64,000 nucleotides of DNA from an uncultured Flavobacteriaceae bacterium (GTDB lineage Bacteria > Bacteroidota > Bacteroidia > Flavobacteriales > Flavobacteriaceae), in the NCBI GenBank assembly GCA_913065125.1, contig CAJYAG010000004.1, positions 98,501-162,500 of the forward strand, read 5' to 3'. This document shows, in pieces, positions 63,694-64,000 of the stretch; within the stretch, counting starts at the first letter, position 1, and every line of letters begins with the position of its first letter. The position numbers and the translations under genes are program-made. Below the pieces are notes generated by a model, which did not search any database, had not been told where the DNA came from, and saw only the letters and a list, made by a program, of their open reading frames with translations.

Positions 63694-64000
63694 TAAAATT
63701 TAATTTTAGGATGCAAAGATATTAGAAAACTCCATTTTGCACAATATATATATGTGTAAAGTTTTTTTAAAAAGTGAATCTTGCTTTTTGTTGAGGTTTT
63801 GTTGATGCAATACTGTTTGTTCTTCTCTAATTTTCTCTTTAATTTTTATAGTTTAAAAAATTTTCAATTTTTTTTGTTTGTTAAGTATTGGGTTTATAGA
63901 GTTTTAAGTTTTGGTTTAAAAAAAAGATTGGATTAGGTATTGTGAGGTTTAAAAAGGGGTGTATATTTGCAGCCGCTAAGGGATAAGTTTGGTCTTTTTT
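63694..64000. other. 307-base AT-rich right edge
   Basis: Upstream region of thrS (minus strand) and of an unseen gene on the plus strand. T-rich, no ORF, no tRNA recognised. Holds the promoter described next. Confidence 0.6.
63940..63969 (+). promoter_or_regulatory. Strong Bacteroidota-type promoter reading out of the window
   Basis: TTG at 63940-63942, 19-base spacer, TATATTTG at 63962-63969, followed by GCAGCCGCTAAGG. The downstream gene is beyond the window. Confidence 0.7.

Noticed and set aside
63970..64000. tRNA or rRNA start at the right edge
   Set aside because: The promoter is convincing but the 31 bases after it show no recognisable RNA or coding start.

Overview
The window is AT-rich, densely coded DNA from a member of the Bacteroidota, very probably a marine Flavobacteriaceae (a Polaribacter- or Tenacibaculum-like genome is my best guess; genus not provable here). 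Reasons: TAnnTTTG-type promoter boxes, weak ribosome binding sites, many SPII lipoproteins, Bacteroidota-type families (BT_3928-like DoxX protein, DUF1599, DUF1684, DUF4136, DUF5522, GDCCVxC, glutamine synthetase III, class II ribonucleotide reductase, fused IcmF) and dispersed GTCATTGCGA-type repeats between genes.

Layout. 1-3088: the end of a NarL-type response regulator, a lipoprotein and a TPR sensor kinase. 3075-11568: housekeeping genes (phosphodiesterase, truA, ABC exporter, diadenylate cyclase, folP, LOG, DUF1599, DoxX-like, crcB, crotonase). 11641-13708: a DUF1684 lipoprotein and an MFS exporter preceded by what looks like a leader-peptide/attenuator region. 13760-23965: a four-gene minus-strand operon of secreted hydrolases with a flavin monooxygenase, then a DJ-1/PfpI lipoprotein and an M61 peptidase. 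24110-32042: YgiQ radical SAM protein, then an operon of M14 peptidase, amidohydrolase and M1 peptidase. 32072-34066: a small metal-handling island on the minus strand (DUF3703, a 34-residue peptide with 11 cysteines, SigZ, MerTP, GDCCVxC). 34371-37944: structured repeats and the B12-dependent IcmF mutase, which carries a dispersed repeat in frame. 38056-44331: small lipoproteins, pyrF, tpiA-prmA-clpS operon, M28 peptidase. 44487-53835: tRNA-Arg, small conserved proteins, Ca/Na antiporter, glnN, acetyltransferase, purM-type gene, B12-dependent ribonucleotide reductase. 54032-56941: Lrp regulator divergent from a TauE-family transporter, DUF6265 lipoprotein, prfA. 57007-59722: a lipoprotein with a GH19/lysozyme-like domain whose start codon is separated from its frame by a tetranucleotide repeat, with two paralogous small envelope proteins downstream and a cluster of palindromes upstream. 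59723-63693: a coiled-coil membrane protein and the classical thrS-infC-rpmI-rplT translation operon. A strong promoter points out of the right edge.

The observations I rate highest are (i) the apparently phase-variable, currently out-of-frame GH19-like lipoprotein with two candidate partner genes, (ii) the cysteine-rich micro-protein in the SigZ/MerTP island, too short for most gene finders, (iii) a leader ORF plus terminator/antiterminator arrangement before the MFS exporter, and (iv) several structured repeats, one of them translated inside IcmF. All functional statements are from sequence reading alone; no database search or folding program was run.
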